NCBI GenBank assembly: GCA_019054805.1
Contig: JAHQIY010000003.1
Location: 4,712,001 to 4,776,000 of the forward strand
DNA length: 64,000 nucleotides
Direction of reading: 5' to 3'
Source of the DNA: Brachionus manjavacas
Taxonomy: Eukaryota > Rotifera > Eurotatoria > Ploima > Brachionidae
The notes beneath the pieces were generated by a model, which did not search any database, was not told the origin of the DNA, and saw only the letters and a list, made by a program, of their open reading frames with translations. Below, piece by piece: positions 22,901-34,800 of the stretch (the stretch's first letter is position 1; each line of letters opens with the position of its first letter). The translations under genes were made by a program, and so were the position numbers.

Positions 22901-24921
22901 GGACCTGCTAAGTAAAAAAAAGCCTTGATAGTTCAGTTATTATTTTTGGTTTGATTTGTATTATTATTGGTGATAAAAATTATTTTTTTGGTTCAAAATA
23001 ATTAAAAAATTTGGTTCATTTTTTATTATTTTTTTGGTGATTTATTTTGGTCAAGTATTTAATTTGGTGAAGTAGAAATTTAGTGCCTATTAAATATATC
23101 TACAAAATTTGATTAAATTTGGGTTTTGTGAAGTTCAGTACAAAAGAACAGAACAAAGTATTAAAAAATTTAATAACTTTTTATCTAAAAGTTTTAAATA
23201 AATTCTGTAAATGCAGCATGGTGCAACATTCAAAGTTGCATCAACTGTAAAAGTCTGCTAATGGTGTGTAGAATCTCTGCAAAATGCACCACGCTCGATT
23301 ATATTGAAATTTAATTTCTGCATAACTCTGAAAATTTAGAAGGCTTTAATTTTTAATGCAACTTTGAAAGTTTCACTATGTTGCATTTACAGAACTAAGT
23401 TTAAACCTTTAGAAAAAAAGTTATTCGATTTTTTTACATTTTTTCTGTTCTGTTTTTTCATTTTGTACTGAATTTCACAAAACCTTAAATTTGGTCAATA
23501 AGAACTGTCGAAATTTTCGACATTCTTTTTTTTTATTTTGATTTAGTTTTTCGACAATTAAGCAGAATTAAAAAAAATTCTTGTAAAATTTATTTATAAT
23601 AAAAAAATCAATTTAAAAAAGTCTTGATATTCAAGCCTGGATTGAAAAAATATACTAAAATCAATATTTTTAATTCTTCTTAATGAATGAAAATTCGATT
23701 TGTCTTAATAAAAATAAATAAAACAAATGATATTAATTGTCCCATCATGTTATTTTTTCTAAAAATCTTCTAATACTTCGATCTGACAAAGGTAGACTGC
23801 ATAGAGGTGATTGTTAATACCTCAATTATTACCCAGGAAAGGCTGAACAACTTTATGATGTTAGAGATCTAAACGTAGTCCAGAGACATAAGTTAAATCA
23901 ATTTAGCAATTAATTATGCGGAAATAGCATTCGAATAGCTTTTAAAAAATTCAAAAGATGCTGACAGACAAGATTCGATAAATAAGTTTGAGGAACATTA
24001 GTATAAAATTAAAAAAAAATTTACTCAGAAATTTTTTAATTTCAGATGAGTATTCCACAAGTTCGTAGGCAACATACAAAGCATTGCTTCTATGCTCCGG
24101 ATTGTACTCGAGCTCGAATTCGGCCAGGGCTGTTTGTGATGAAATAGACCAATAAACTGGCATATAATCACGATAAATAAGTTTATTTTCGTAAAGAGAA
24201 AAAAACAGATCGAGTTCTTTGCACATAAAATTTGGATCCATTGTGCGGTAAATTTTTGACCAATCTGCCAAGAGATTCATTTGTTTAAAAGATTCCATTT
24301 GAATATTAATACAAGACTGAGCATAGTTTTTGGCAAAATTTCTTATTTCCAAAGGATCCGCATTGTTCAGTGAAATGTTGACTTTTTGAATTTTTTTTGA
24401 TTTTTTTTTGTAATTTTTAATAGCATTTAGCTCTATAGGCAAGCCATGACAGTCCCATCCAGGAACATAATTTACTTGATAGCCTGATAATAATTTGAAG
24501 CGTAAATAAATGTCTTTTAGAACCTTTTGTAAGGAATTAAAAAAAATTTTCAAACACTTGTTGACAATTACCTTGTTGACCATGTGGCCAATGTGAATGT
24601 CTCCATTAGCGTAAGGTGGCCCATCGTGCAGTGTAAAGAGAGGACGATTTGGCCTGTTTTTTGTTTGCCATTCGTATAAAGAATCAAACTTTGCTATCTG
24701 TTGGATCAAAAGTTAATTTTTTTCTACTTTTCTTAAACAATTTGAACCTTTTTTATTTGGTCTTCATGTTCACATATTCTTTTCATTGAAAGCTCAAATT
24801 TACCGCTATTCGGAAGATTGAGGGTCTTCGAATAGTCATTCTTATATCTGTCTATTTGATAAGACGAATTTTTAGTTATTAGAAGAGATCTTCGATTTAT
24901 ATTTTTTAAATGATTTAGCAT
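19933..24921 (-). CDS. IARS2: Mitochondrial isoleucyl-tRNA synthetase
   Basis: Charges tRNA-Ile in the mitochondrion. Exons (5' to 3'): 24739-24921, 24572-24697, 24025-24523, 19933-22043; predicted 972 residues against about 1,012 in human. Exon 1 starts MLNHLKNINRRSLL, basic and acid-poor as a presequence. Motifs in order: HDGPPYANG then HIGH (about 96-99), GWDCHGLP, the editing domain with WTTTPWSLP (about 280-288) and GTGLVHIAPA, WCISRQRSWG, IWFDSGSS, KMSKS (about 649-653), anticodon-binding domain, and a C-terminal CxxC...CxxC zinc ribbon. The 48-base intron 24524-24571 is a multiple of three and has no stop, so a plain ORF reads through it. Removing it restores the family spacing after HIGH. 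Intron 3 (22044-24024) carries foldback elements. The bacterial-type zinc ribbon indicates the organellar rather than the cytosolic enzyme. Confidence 0.95.
22083..22380. repeat. GC-rich foldback (hairpin) element in IARS2 intron 3
   Basis: Two arms of about 85 bases, 22,083-22,170 and 22,267-22,353, are near-perfect reverse complements separated by about 97 bases. Motifs such as CCACCTGTCCGGCCATTAAA and CGGCCATGGACCGCCATTTG occur in both. The G+C content is far above the surrounding intron. The right side continues to about 22,380 (CCGGCGCCCAACACT) without a left counterpart, so the left end may be truncated. No coding capacity; short ORFs here are artefacts of the arms. Confidence 0.75.
22534..23508. 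repeat. Nested inverted repeats in IARS2 intron 3
   Basis: Inner arms 23,107-23,240 and 23,357-23,495 are reverse complements (both include TTTTGTGAA.TTCAGTACAA and TTCTGTAAATGCA). An outer pair, GTTCTTATTGACCAAATTT at 22,534 and its complement ending near 23,506, encloses them. A third pair (CTACAAAATTTGATTAAATT) links 22,548-22,567 with 23,099-23,119. A related fragment (TTTGTACTGAATTTCACA) occurs at 62,965 in a CFAP206 intron. This is probably a non-autonomous DNA element or two overlapping ones. Confidence 0.6.
23770..23950 (+). mobile_element. Possible LINE remnant
   Basis: Weak coding-like traces resembling the LINE C-terminal region (GRLHRGDC, VQRHKLNQFSN, CGNSIRI, compare LRGNSIRV in the LINE fragment at 12,150). 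Heavily decayed. Confidence 0.3.
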
Positions 24922-26387
24922 TTCTTTTTAAGATAATTTTTTTATTGAAATAGACTAAAATTTTGTTTTTAAATTAACTTTTTGTTAGATTTTAAAATTT
25001 AAATAATATTGTAAAGTATTTTGTCTTTAAATTACATGTTAAATAGCTTTGATTTTTGATTTAGATAATATAATTAAGAAAATAATACACTCGTGATTTA
25101 CGCTAATTAATATAAAATTCCGTAAATCCCAAAAGAATTTCCCTAAATTATCGTAATATTACATAAACTTGGGTATGTTTAAGTAAAATTAAAAACGCCA
25201 AAATTTCTTGAAAAAAATACTTTTTATTGAAAAATTCAAATATTTTAATTATTTTTCTTAAAAAAATTAAATATTAGAAAAAATTGGATATTTTTTGTAA
25301 CATTTAGTAAAAAATAATTTTGAGTAAAAAAGGTTTTTATTTTAAATAATTTATCTTCCAAAAATTTTTAAAAAATCTGGTTATTTTGGTAATGACTTCA
25401 CCTCAAAGTTATTTTAATTTCTTTAATTATAAATAACAAAGCAAATACCCCATTGATATTGTTTGAATTTAAAAAGGGAGTACAGGTATCGGATATATGT
25501 TTAGAGTCATTATCTTGGTGAAGTATTATGCTTAATTCATATTCTCGTGGGCCAAAAGAAAGCTAATAACCATCAAATTTAACTGAAGCAATTAAGCTTT
25601 TCCACAACACTTTTATAAAAGGCAAATTGAAGTTAATGTTCATGCTCAATTTTTTTTTCTAAATAAGTTGATTTTAAATAAAATTTAATACCAATAAGTA
25701 ATTTAATTCTTTTTTGATTTTTATTTTTTTGCCAAGAGTTTTTAGGTTTAGGTCAGCAATTACCTATAAAGAAGAGACCATTAAAAAGGTTTTTTCACTG
25801 ATATCTTTATTTTAATTCATCTTAGTATTTATTGATCTTATTTTCTAGAATGTCTTGTTTCTTTTAAATTAAAAAAGTGACAGGGTCGACAACAAAAAAG
25901 AAGAGAGATTCAATAAAACTGGTGACATATATAAATTTTATCATCTTTTTTTTAAATTTTCTATTCTTTATTATAAAAAAAAATGCCTATTATTTAAATT
26001 ATCGCGGAGCCAAAACAAATCAAGAGCTTGTAGTAATAAAGTTGGCCAAGGCTAAGAGAAGAGGAAAGAATGGAAAAAATAAGAATTTCAACTAAAGAGA
26101 ATTTTTAATGTCTATATATTTTGAATTAATTTTCAATGAATTACCAAGAAAAAAATACAAAAACTAACTTTGTTTCCGGATTCTTTTTAATTTTTCAGAT
26201 TTAAATTGGACAATTAAGTTAAACCTACAGACAGAGTCTAAATGTAAAATATTGAAAAATGATAGACCTGGTTAAGCGATCTATATTACATTCTAAATTG
26301 ATGAATGATCAGCTATTGCAATCAATTGAAGAAAAAACTTTCACTTATTTATTAAATAAGTCAAAAAAAATTTATTATTTATCACGG
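24922..26387. other. Spacer between IARS2 and the C45 hydrolase gene
   Basis: AT-rich. A plus-strand ORF at 25,877-26,095 (72 residues) has a lysine-rich start, an F/I-rich middle and a basic end (AKAKRRGKNGKNK). It has no family resemblance I can name and is left uncalled. No repeat recognised. Confidence 0.45.
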
Positions 26388-28400
26388 TCAAAATGGCAAT
26401 ATAATTATTGGTCTTTCTTTTGAAACTCTTCCATCATAAATACAAACTCTTTTTAAATTTAGATCAAATAGAGCTTAAAATTAGGAAAAATTTATTCCGA
26501 TTGTGTTTTAATTGATAACAAAAATATACCTGTAGCTACACACTGAACAGAGTAGTTCTCTTTACTGCGATATATTGGGTATTTTTCATCCTTATCGTCA
26601 AAAGCAAAACAAAGCAAATCCTCCAAAGTTTCAGGTGGTTTCATTTGATCAGCTCTCATTTTCCTGTGTCTAGAACTATGAACAACACATTGTTTTAATG
26701 GTAATCTCTCATAACTTGAGCAAAAAATGTAATTTATTTGTACAAAAATAGTTCAGGATTAAAAACAAATAAAAAATGAAACTAAACAAAAAACTCATAA
26801 AACTAAATCTGTCAAATTTTTTTTTTTTTAAATGCTTAACAACACAAAACAATACTTAGTAAATACGTCTTAACTTTTTTAATTGATTTTCATTTTAATT
26901 TTTTTGATCTTAACTGTTATTTGAAAAAAAAAATTAGTTCTAGAAAATGAAATAAAAAAAACTGTTGACAAGATGTAAATAATTTTATAATTTTACATTT
27001 TCATATTTTTACATTTTTTACTATTTTTGTGCAAAAGTTCAGAAAATTAAAAAAAAAAACTTTCAAAATAAAAATTTTCAATCTCTTATTTGTTTTTATC
27101 CTTACTCTACAAAAATTAAACAATTTTCCCACTGATTAAAGTGATAACTATAGCCAACTGAATAATACGATGAAATTTTGGAAGCTTCATGAGGAGAAAC
27201 GATGCAATGCTTTGATACTTGAGTTGTTTTATTTGACTCTAGATTCGGTCCAAGTTCATAGTTCCACATAACTGGCTGGATATTTTCAATTAAACTTTGT
27301 TTCTCTTCAGGATATTCGCTATTCCATTCGGTTTTTAAGTCATCCCTTTTGTCACCATAATATCCCAGATTCACACTTAAAAATATAATTTGATTCAACT
27401 TTATTTTACGGATTTAATAATTAAATTAATATATTTAGATTTACCAAAAGCCATATGCTATTGGTGTATTTAGTAAAATGTCCTCTAAATCTTTCAAGTT
27501 TTTGGCTGAAAGCATTGCTCTACTCACAATTTGTCGAGCTAGAAATAATTTTTTTATTTTTAAATTTCACTTAAAATAAAAATACGAAATCTTTTCAGTG
27601 CAATCTGATGTGGAACAAGAGCATCAACAGAAAATGTGAACCCACTAGAGTTAAAAGCGAATGCATTGCCCGGTAATTGACCAGGATAGCAAAAACAAGT
27701 GAATTTTTCTTTTGGATAATCCGCGATATCAGGATTTATTTCACACGAAACAATATAACCACTTCTATAAACTGCTTTAGAAGTATCTTCGTTATGCAGG
27801 ATTAATTTCTAGATATTTTAATATAAAATTTACAGAAATAAATTTAGGATTACATAATCTTGGTTATTCAAGCAAAAATCAGAACATTCCATTATTTCCT
27901 CGAATTCTGATTCATCAACCACCAAAACATCATTTTTGTTCTTGGTTATGCACAGCATTTCTACCCGAAAATTAAGAACTAAGATCTTTGCAATATTTAA
28001 AAAAAAAATTTAATTTTTAATTTCTTAAAGCTACATATTCAAAAGGAAGGCTACATCCATCAGCAAGTCCCTTCATCTCGTCAATATACCAAGGAAATTT
28101 GTTGTTGGTAATTGAGACAAAAGTTTCTATCATCTTAAATGACTTTCAGGTTTTTAGAAAGAATTAATTTTTGGTAATTACAGATTTTCCGTCCTCAGTT
28201 TCTAAGCTTGGCAAAAGATAATTTTCAAATTCAGTGAAATTTTTTAAATACTCTCTAATATTTGTTTCAAACTTTTTTCCCTTCGAAAATGTTAAATATT
28301 CAATGATAATTTAATATTAAAAAACACAAACAATTGCATGTCCACATTGGTAATGACTTCCGTGACATTCAAAATAGGATATATCCTCTCTTTTATTCAT
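26388..28400 (-). CDS. C45-family N-terminal nucleophile hydrolase (tan / acyl-transferase-like)
   Basis: Nine exons: 28332-28400, 28182-28280, 28035-28133, 27854-27985, 27586-27808, 27445-27538, 27106-27375, 26530-26714, 26388-26473. Phases agree throughout and give 418 residues. The protein belongs to the family of insect Tan (N-beta-alanyl-dopamine hydrolase, about 387 residues) and fungal acyl-CoA:6-APA acyltransferase. Signs: N-terminal HGSHYQCGHAIG, GLADGCSLPFEY, the expected self-cleavage site with nucleophile Cys123 (MECSDFC; Tan uses Cys122), LHNEDTS, PGNAFAFNSSGFTFSVDAL, the HSSRHRKMRA helix, YPIYR, and a C-terminal FDLNLKRVCIYDG strand. Members cleave or form amide bonds on small amines; the substrate here is unknown. 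Glu rather than Gly precedes the nucleophile. Five introns are under 70 bases. Confidence 0.87.
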
Positions 28401-28864
28401 TCTGAATTTTGTGTTTTAAACTTTTGAATTGTTATCAATTTTTTTAAAATTAGAATTTTTTTAGAATCTAAATTTTTTAAACAAGGATTGTCTTTTATTC
28501 TAATGAAAAGCAAAAAAAATTTCTAAAATTATTTTTTTATGTCTAAAAAATGTACAAAATATTTAGAATTAGTAAAAGAAGAATTTGATGAATATATTTT
28601 GTTGGTGTTTCGCAAATATCCTCGCCATCTGTAATCGGTCTGAAAAATTTAAATATTATTCCATTTTGTTAAAAATTAATTTTTTTGAGTTGAATATTTT
28701 AGATCACAATTAAGATTAAGGTGATTTTTAGCAGTTTAAAAAATAAAAAAAAAGTGAAAAAACTTTATTGTATATTTTCCTATCAATAATTTAATTAATT
28801 GTTTAATTCACCTAAAATAAAAACTAAAAAAAGTCAAGTAAAATTTTGTCTTCAATTTTTAAAA
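28401..28864. other. Spacer between C45 hydrolase and aldehyde oxidase genes
   Basis: 463 bases of AT-rich sequence between two minus-strand genes. It must contain the promoter of the C45 gene. No other feature recognised. Confidence 0.5.
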
Positions 28865-31800
28865 TTAATTTAAACTAAATTCTTTAGGATTTATCAAACA
28901 AGCTTGTTGAACTCTATCTATGGTTGCCGGTAAGTCTAATTTAAAATGTCCATTTACGCCTTTTTCTTTGCGCGAAGCTTCAATAGCCGCGCGAATTGCA
29001 AACAATACCGAGTTGCTTAAAATAAGAGGGGGCTCACCAGTTGCCTTACTTCCAAGAACACCTAATGGATTTGGTTTATTCTCGACAAACTTAATTCTAA
29101 AATCCATAGGCACATCTTTAGCCATTGGCGGCTTGTACTCCCAAGTTCCATTATTAACACATTTTCCTGTTTCTGGATCAAAAATGGCTGTTTCCAGCAT
29201 CATATAACCTAAGCCCATCATAAATCCGCCTTCAGCTTGTCCAACATCGATTAGACCATTCATTCTTAAAAAATAAATGCAATTAATTCTAAATCAATTT
29301 TGAATTTTTCTTTTAAATTGTACGTTTGACCACAATCGTATAAAATGTCAGTTCTTAAAATTTGTGTTTCGCCGGTCAAAGTATCTATTAGAGCCTCAGT
29401 GCATGCCGCAGCATCAATGTCATATGTCATTATGTCTTCGAACTGTCCCGCTCTTTGTAAATACATAGCTGATAAGTCCGTATTCTGGGAAAAAGCTTTT
29501 TCAATTAATTCTGCCCAGGTATAGCCGGCCGGCATTTGTTGCCTTATTGGCTCAAGTCGTTCTTTTAAAATATTACAAGCACCGATTACACTCTAAAAAT
29601 AAATGAACATTTATAGAAATTAAAATTATTTATTATTTTCATAAATACTTTGCAGCAAAGTTCGGATGTAACACTTCCACCAGTCCAGAGAACATTGGGA
29701 TTTACCAAGTTATTTGTATTTTTGACACTTATCATCTCAATTGGTATTCCAAACTCGTAAGCTATACATTGCGCAACCTTTGTGTGAATACCTTGACCCA
29801 TTTCAATGCCACCGTGGCTGACCGATACTGAACCATCGTGGTGCCTAATTGCCACTAGTGCATTATAATAGCCAAGGTTGTAGGTTAATGGATATCTCAT
29901 TGGAATTAATGAGATTCCTCTTTTTTTGTATTTATTTTCTTTGTTAAATTTTTCGATTTCTTCCTTTCGCTTGTAATAGTCACTGGTCTGTTTTAATTCT
30001 TGCACAATTTTGTCAATTTCTATATAAGGTAGATTGTGTCCGCAGGCAGTTTTGTCACCTTTTTTGAAAAAATTTCTTTCCCTCACCTCAATCGGATCTT
30101 TACCCAGATAATTTGCAACATGCTGAATTACATTTTCGGTGACTGTATAGCAAGTAAAAACATCTGGTGATCTAACCTCAGTGCTAGCTGCTTTGTTGGT
30201 TTTGGCCAAGTGCTGTCTTATCGAATAATTTGGACAACTGTAGGCACTGTCAAAGAAGTTGTATAAAGAAAAGGCTAATGAGCCGTTTGGTGAATAGCCT
30301 GGCGTCGAGTACCAATCACAGTCCATTCCATTTAGTTTTCCGTCATCGTCAAAACCTACTGAGTATTTAACATACCAAATTGGGCGTTTACCAATTATAT
30401 CCTTTAATAAAGAAAAAATTTAAGAATTTCTTTATTCTAGATTTCAGGATAAAAATGGGTCTTGTCGATTATGTGACCCCGGAGTTTAAAAAAAGAGTCA
30501 CTTAATTTTTGAGTCTAGTTAAAGAAAAAATTTTCGTACAAAAATTTTTGGAATAAACTTTAGTAAAATTACAAAGCAAAATAGAAATAATTTTTAAGTA
30601 TTAGTATTTAAACTTAAAAAAATTAGAATAAATTCAACTAAAATGGACGTTGAGTGATAGTAAAATCTTTGAAATTTTATTCTCTAAAATAAAATAGACG
30701 CTTCGTCTTCACTTGTTATCACGAATGAGCTAACAAGTGAAGACGAAGCAATCTATAACAAAAATTTGGATAGTTTAAGCCTTAATACAGTTAAAGCTAA
30801 AGCAAATAATTGTGCAAAAGAGGCCTTTGAAAAACCAAATGTTTCAGAGGATACAGATTTAATTGACAAAAAAATTTTTATTTGGAGTCACGTATTTTTT
30901 TTTAGTCACAAATTTTTGAAAAAAATATTTCTTTAATTTTTTGTTTGTTGGAGTCACATATTAAGTGAATTTAGATTAGGTGACTGCATTGAGTCACCAA
31001 ACCAGCATCGTCGCGGAGTCACTTAATTATATGACTCCGGGATCACATAATCGACAAGGCCCTAAAAAATTTTAAAACCATAAAATTAGAAATTCTCTTA
31101 GAAATTTGGATAAGAATATTTCTTTAAAATTTTTTTTTTGGATTAAAATTGGCATCATTTTAAAAAAATTCAAAAATTCTTACATTTGTTTTTTTACCTT
31201 TTTTTCAATTTATTCTTTTTTAATATTTTTTAGGTAATAAAATAATTTTATTTAAAGAATATGTTACATTTGTGAAATTCAATATTTTGGTAGACTATAT
31301 TTTTATCTAAAACTTAGAATGACGAATCTATATTTCTTAGATTCTTCTAGAATTATTATTTTGTTGTTTTGTTTCTAATTAAAATTCCATTTATTATTTT
31401 ATAAAAGATGCTGATAATAGTTTAGAATCTTCTAGATGATATGGTTTTAATAAAATAACATTATTTAAATTATGGAAACGAATTAGGTGTGCCATCAAAT
31501 ACTGTAGAATTCTATCTACATAAATAGGGAATCGAATTCTTAGTTAAAATATGATTTCACTTCCACTAACACAATTTATATTTTATTATTTTAATAAACA
31601 ATTAAAACAATTAATAATATTTTTATATTATTATTCCAATACCTTGTTATAAGTCCCATCTGAGTGCGCAGCAGAACGAGACCTGTAACAAATATAAATT
31701 TGAAAAGCTTATCTTAAATGCTTTTCGATTTTTAATCTAGGAACAAATTTTATCTTTTAATTATAGCTCACGTGAAATCTTTTACCAAAAAAATTTAAAA

Positions 31801-34800
31801 AACTTAGTATCAAAATATGAATATTGTAATTTGCAATTCATCAGTTTTTAATCTTTTATATTATCTATTTGATTTATATAAATTTTGTAAAATTAATTAA
31901 AAATTCAACTTCAATATCACATTGCTAAATTTTTCAAATGATTTTCTAAATCAAACGGAAAACTTTTAAAATTGGTAAAAAAAATCACAAATTTTTAGCC
32001 TTGTATTTCTTTTATTTTATTTTATTTTTTTACTTTAATTTTGATTCTTCATCTACACTTAGTTATCTAAATATAATTGAATATGATTTGAAATTTCTGA
32101 AGGATCAGTATGACAAAAAAATCAAAAAATTGAAAATCAGGTCTTTCTTGCCTAAAATATGTCTTAATTGATATAATACTTAAACTAGTCATATCTTGAG
32201 ATTTTTGATCTTCAGATGATTAAAATAAAGATAGCAATTGAAAATAAGATATTTTTATTTCAAGTTAAAAAACAGGAAGAATTTAATTATTGAAAAATAG
32301 AAAAAAAATTGATAATTCTTTTTTAAACTTTAATTAAGAAATATAAATTTTATCATCGAGTTGAATGATTGATGAATTTCTTATGAAATAAAATAATTTT
32401 TATCCAATTTATTAAACCAATTTTAAACAACTTTTTATTTTCTTAAATCTAAAGTAAAATAACTCAAAAAATGAGCCATTAAGAACCCATTATAGTCAAC
32501 CTTGAGTCTGCTTCATCCTCTAACACGAATTCAATAATTTTAAACCAGATGAAAGCAATATTTAGAAATAGATGGATTCTTTTTGATTTAAGTTTCGAAT
32601 AAAAAGTTTACCAAACCAAATCTATTTTCCTTATCTAGACGCTCGACGTTTTTTTTTTCAAAAAATAAAATTTTTAATTTTTTAATTATTCCAAAAATAC
32701 GATGGTACGCTGCTGGTACACCACTTTAGCAGACTCATCGTTGTAGATGTAAGAAATCTCAACTATCATGGAATTTATGTTGTCAAGGTGGTAATTTATC
32801 ATTTAAGAAAATTAAAGTCATAATTTTTATCCAGTAATTTCCTAAAATAAATCGTTGTTCATTAAAATAATATTCCAATTTTTTTATTTAATTATTTAAA
32901 CACTTAATTGTCTATTAAATTTTTCATCATAAAAAGTTAAAGCTAATTAAATTCCGTTTAAATTTTAGCTTTTTTAGAAAAGACTAATAGATTTGATTTA
33001 ATTAAATGTCGTAAAATGTTAACTTACCATACAATCGTTCAAATCAAGATGTATTTTGACTGGTCTTCTCAAATAATGGGCTCCCACGGCCGCTGCTGTG
33101 GCAATAATATTAGCTCGAGTTGTTTTTCCACCAAACGCACCACCAATTTGTTTCACTTGTACGTCGATGGTACTTGAAGGAATACCCAAAACCATCGCTA
33201 CACTTCTTTGAACACAATCTATCCATTGGGTAGTTACATCAATTTTATATCCATCTTCTGTGGGCTCCACATTACAAATAACGCCTTCTAAATAAAAATT
33301 GAACTGAGATGAATCAATTGACAGCTCTCCGCTAATTTTATTTTTTGACTTTTCTAAAGCCGATTGAGTGTCTCCAACTATCAAATCATGAATAGGTTTA
33401 GGGTGAAAGCTATTTTCTTTTATCGCGTCCTGAATTGTAAGAACGGGTTTCTTGATATCAGCATAATTTACCTTGACCATTCTTGAAGCCTTTTTGGCTA
33501 TCTCATGGCTTTCAGCAATCACTACTCCTAGCGGCTGGCCGCAATAGGAAACTTCTCTATCAGCAAAAACAGGCTCAACATTAAATGGCTTAGGCATAAT
33601 ATTATTTTCACCGGGAATATCTTTGGCCAAATAAATTGCTATCACACCTGGCAAATTCTTCACTTTTTCTATTTCAATACTATCTATTTTGGCATTTGCC
33701 AAGGTGCTGAGAATTAGTGCCCCATGGGTCTGATTAGACAACAAAGACAAATCATCTACAAATTTAGTTTCTCCTGATGTTTGAGAATAAGCGTTTATTT
33801 TTGCCATTGGTTTGGTTATTGGATGCAAATTAGCCTTGGTTTCAAATGATTGTTCTGATTTAGAAACTGTTCTGATGTCAATGACACTATCAATGGTACT
33901 TTTTAGCTCATTGCTCACTTCATTTATCTCTAACATTGATTTGAAGAAAAGAGAAACAGCCAGATTTAGCATATAATCAGGTGATGGACTCAAAGGATCA
34001 CTAATTTCATTAATTCCACTTGAATTAAGCTCTTCAATAAGAATTTCAACAGATTTTTGGAAAATATCATTTCTTGATATATCTTTCCCGCTTAGGAATT
34101 GCTCTATCTGGCAAGCATGGAAAAAATGTTCACCTAAGCCATTGAAAACAATCACAGGTCTTGTTTTTAGCATTTTAGAGTCGGCATTTTCGAAGTCAAA
34201 TCTATATCCAAAATTGATGTATGCATGTGAATTGGTAGATCTTGGACTCACTTTTGCGTAATTGATTTGAACATTCTCATCCAAAGGAGGAAATGATACT
34301 GATTCTATCAAATACTGATTGTTCTCAAGTTCATTTGACTCTAAAAATTCTAATAAACTAAGTTGAATGTGATTTTTTTTGTTGTAAATATTTAGTTTAG
34401 CAGCACAAATTTCAAAAATTATCAAAACATCAGATGGAAAATCTTTGTGTTCTTTTTTGATTGCTAAATTTCCGGCCCATGAAGCAACATTTCTAATGTG
34501 AACATTTCCAACTTGGTTTAGACTGTCAGCCATTTTAGATAAGTGGGAAAAGTTTTTGTTAGATGAAGCCTGGCGAAAAATCTCCTGCAACCTAGTCATA
34601 GAAATGTTGGAGCCAATGGTCAGTGCGTCCTCTGTCATATTCACTTGATTAAATTCGCTAACATTTTTGAGATTAATGAAGCAATCGAATGGACCCTGAC
34701 GCTTGTAAACTCCAATTGAAGTATTGCCATTCATAAATCGAATTCTGGAGCTCGATGCAAAAATTTGCTTTACTTCATCCATAGAAAGTGGAGAGTACCA

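Noticed and set aside
25877-26095. 72-residue ORF with a basic C-terminus
   Set aside because: No recognisable family; the middle is A/T-driven hydrophobic sequence. Could be a small gene, but the sequence alone does not support it.
27961-27966. Acceptor at GGGTAG for exon 4 of the C45 gene
   Set aside because: It breaks the reading frame; the upstream acceptor GCAAAG (exon start 27,985) keeps the frame and adds the family-like ILVLNFRVE.
31640-31685. Exon-like segment with AG...GT borders in the oxidase intron (CGTTCTGCTGCGCACTCAGA on the minus strand)
   Set aside because: The flanking exons join directly in phase 0 and give the expected family sequence, so no extra exon is needed.
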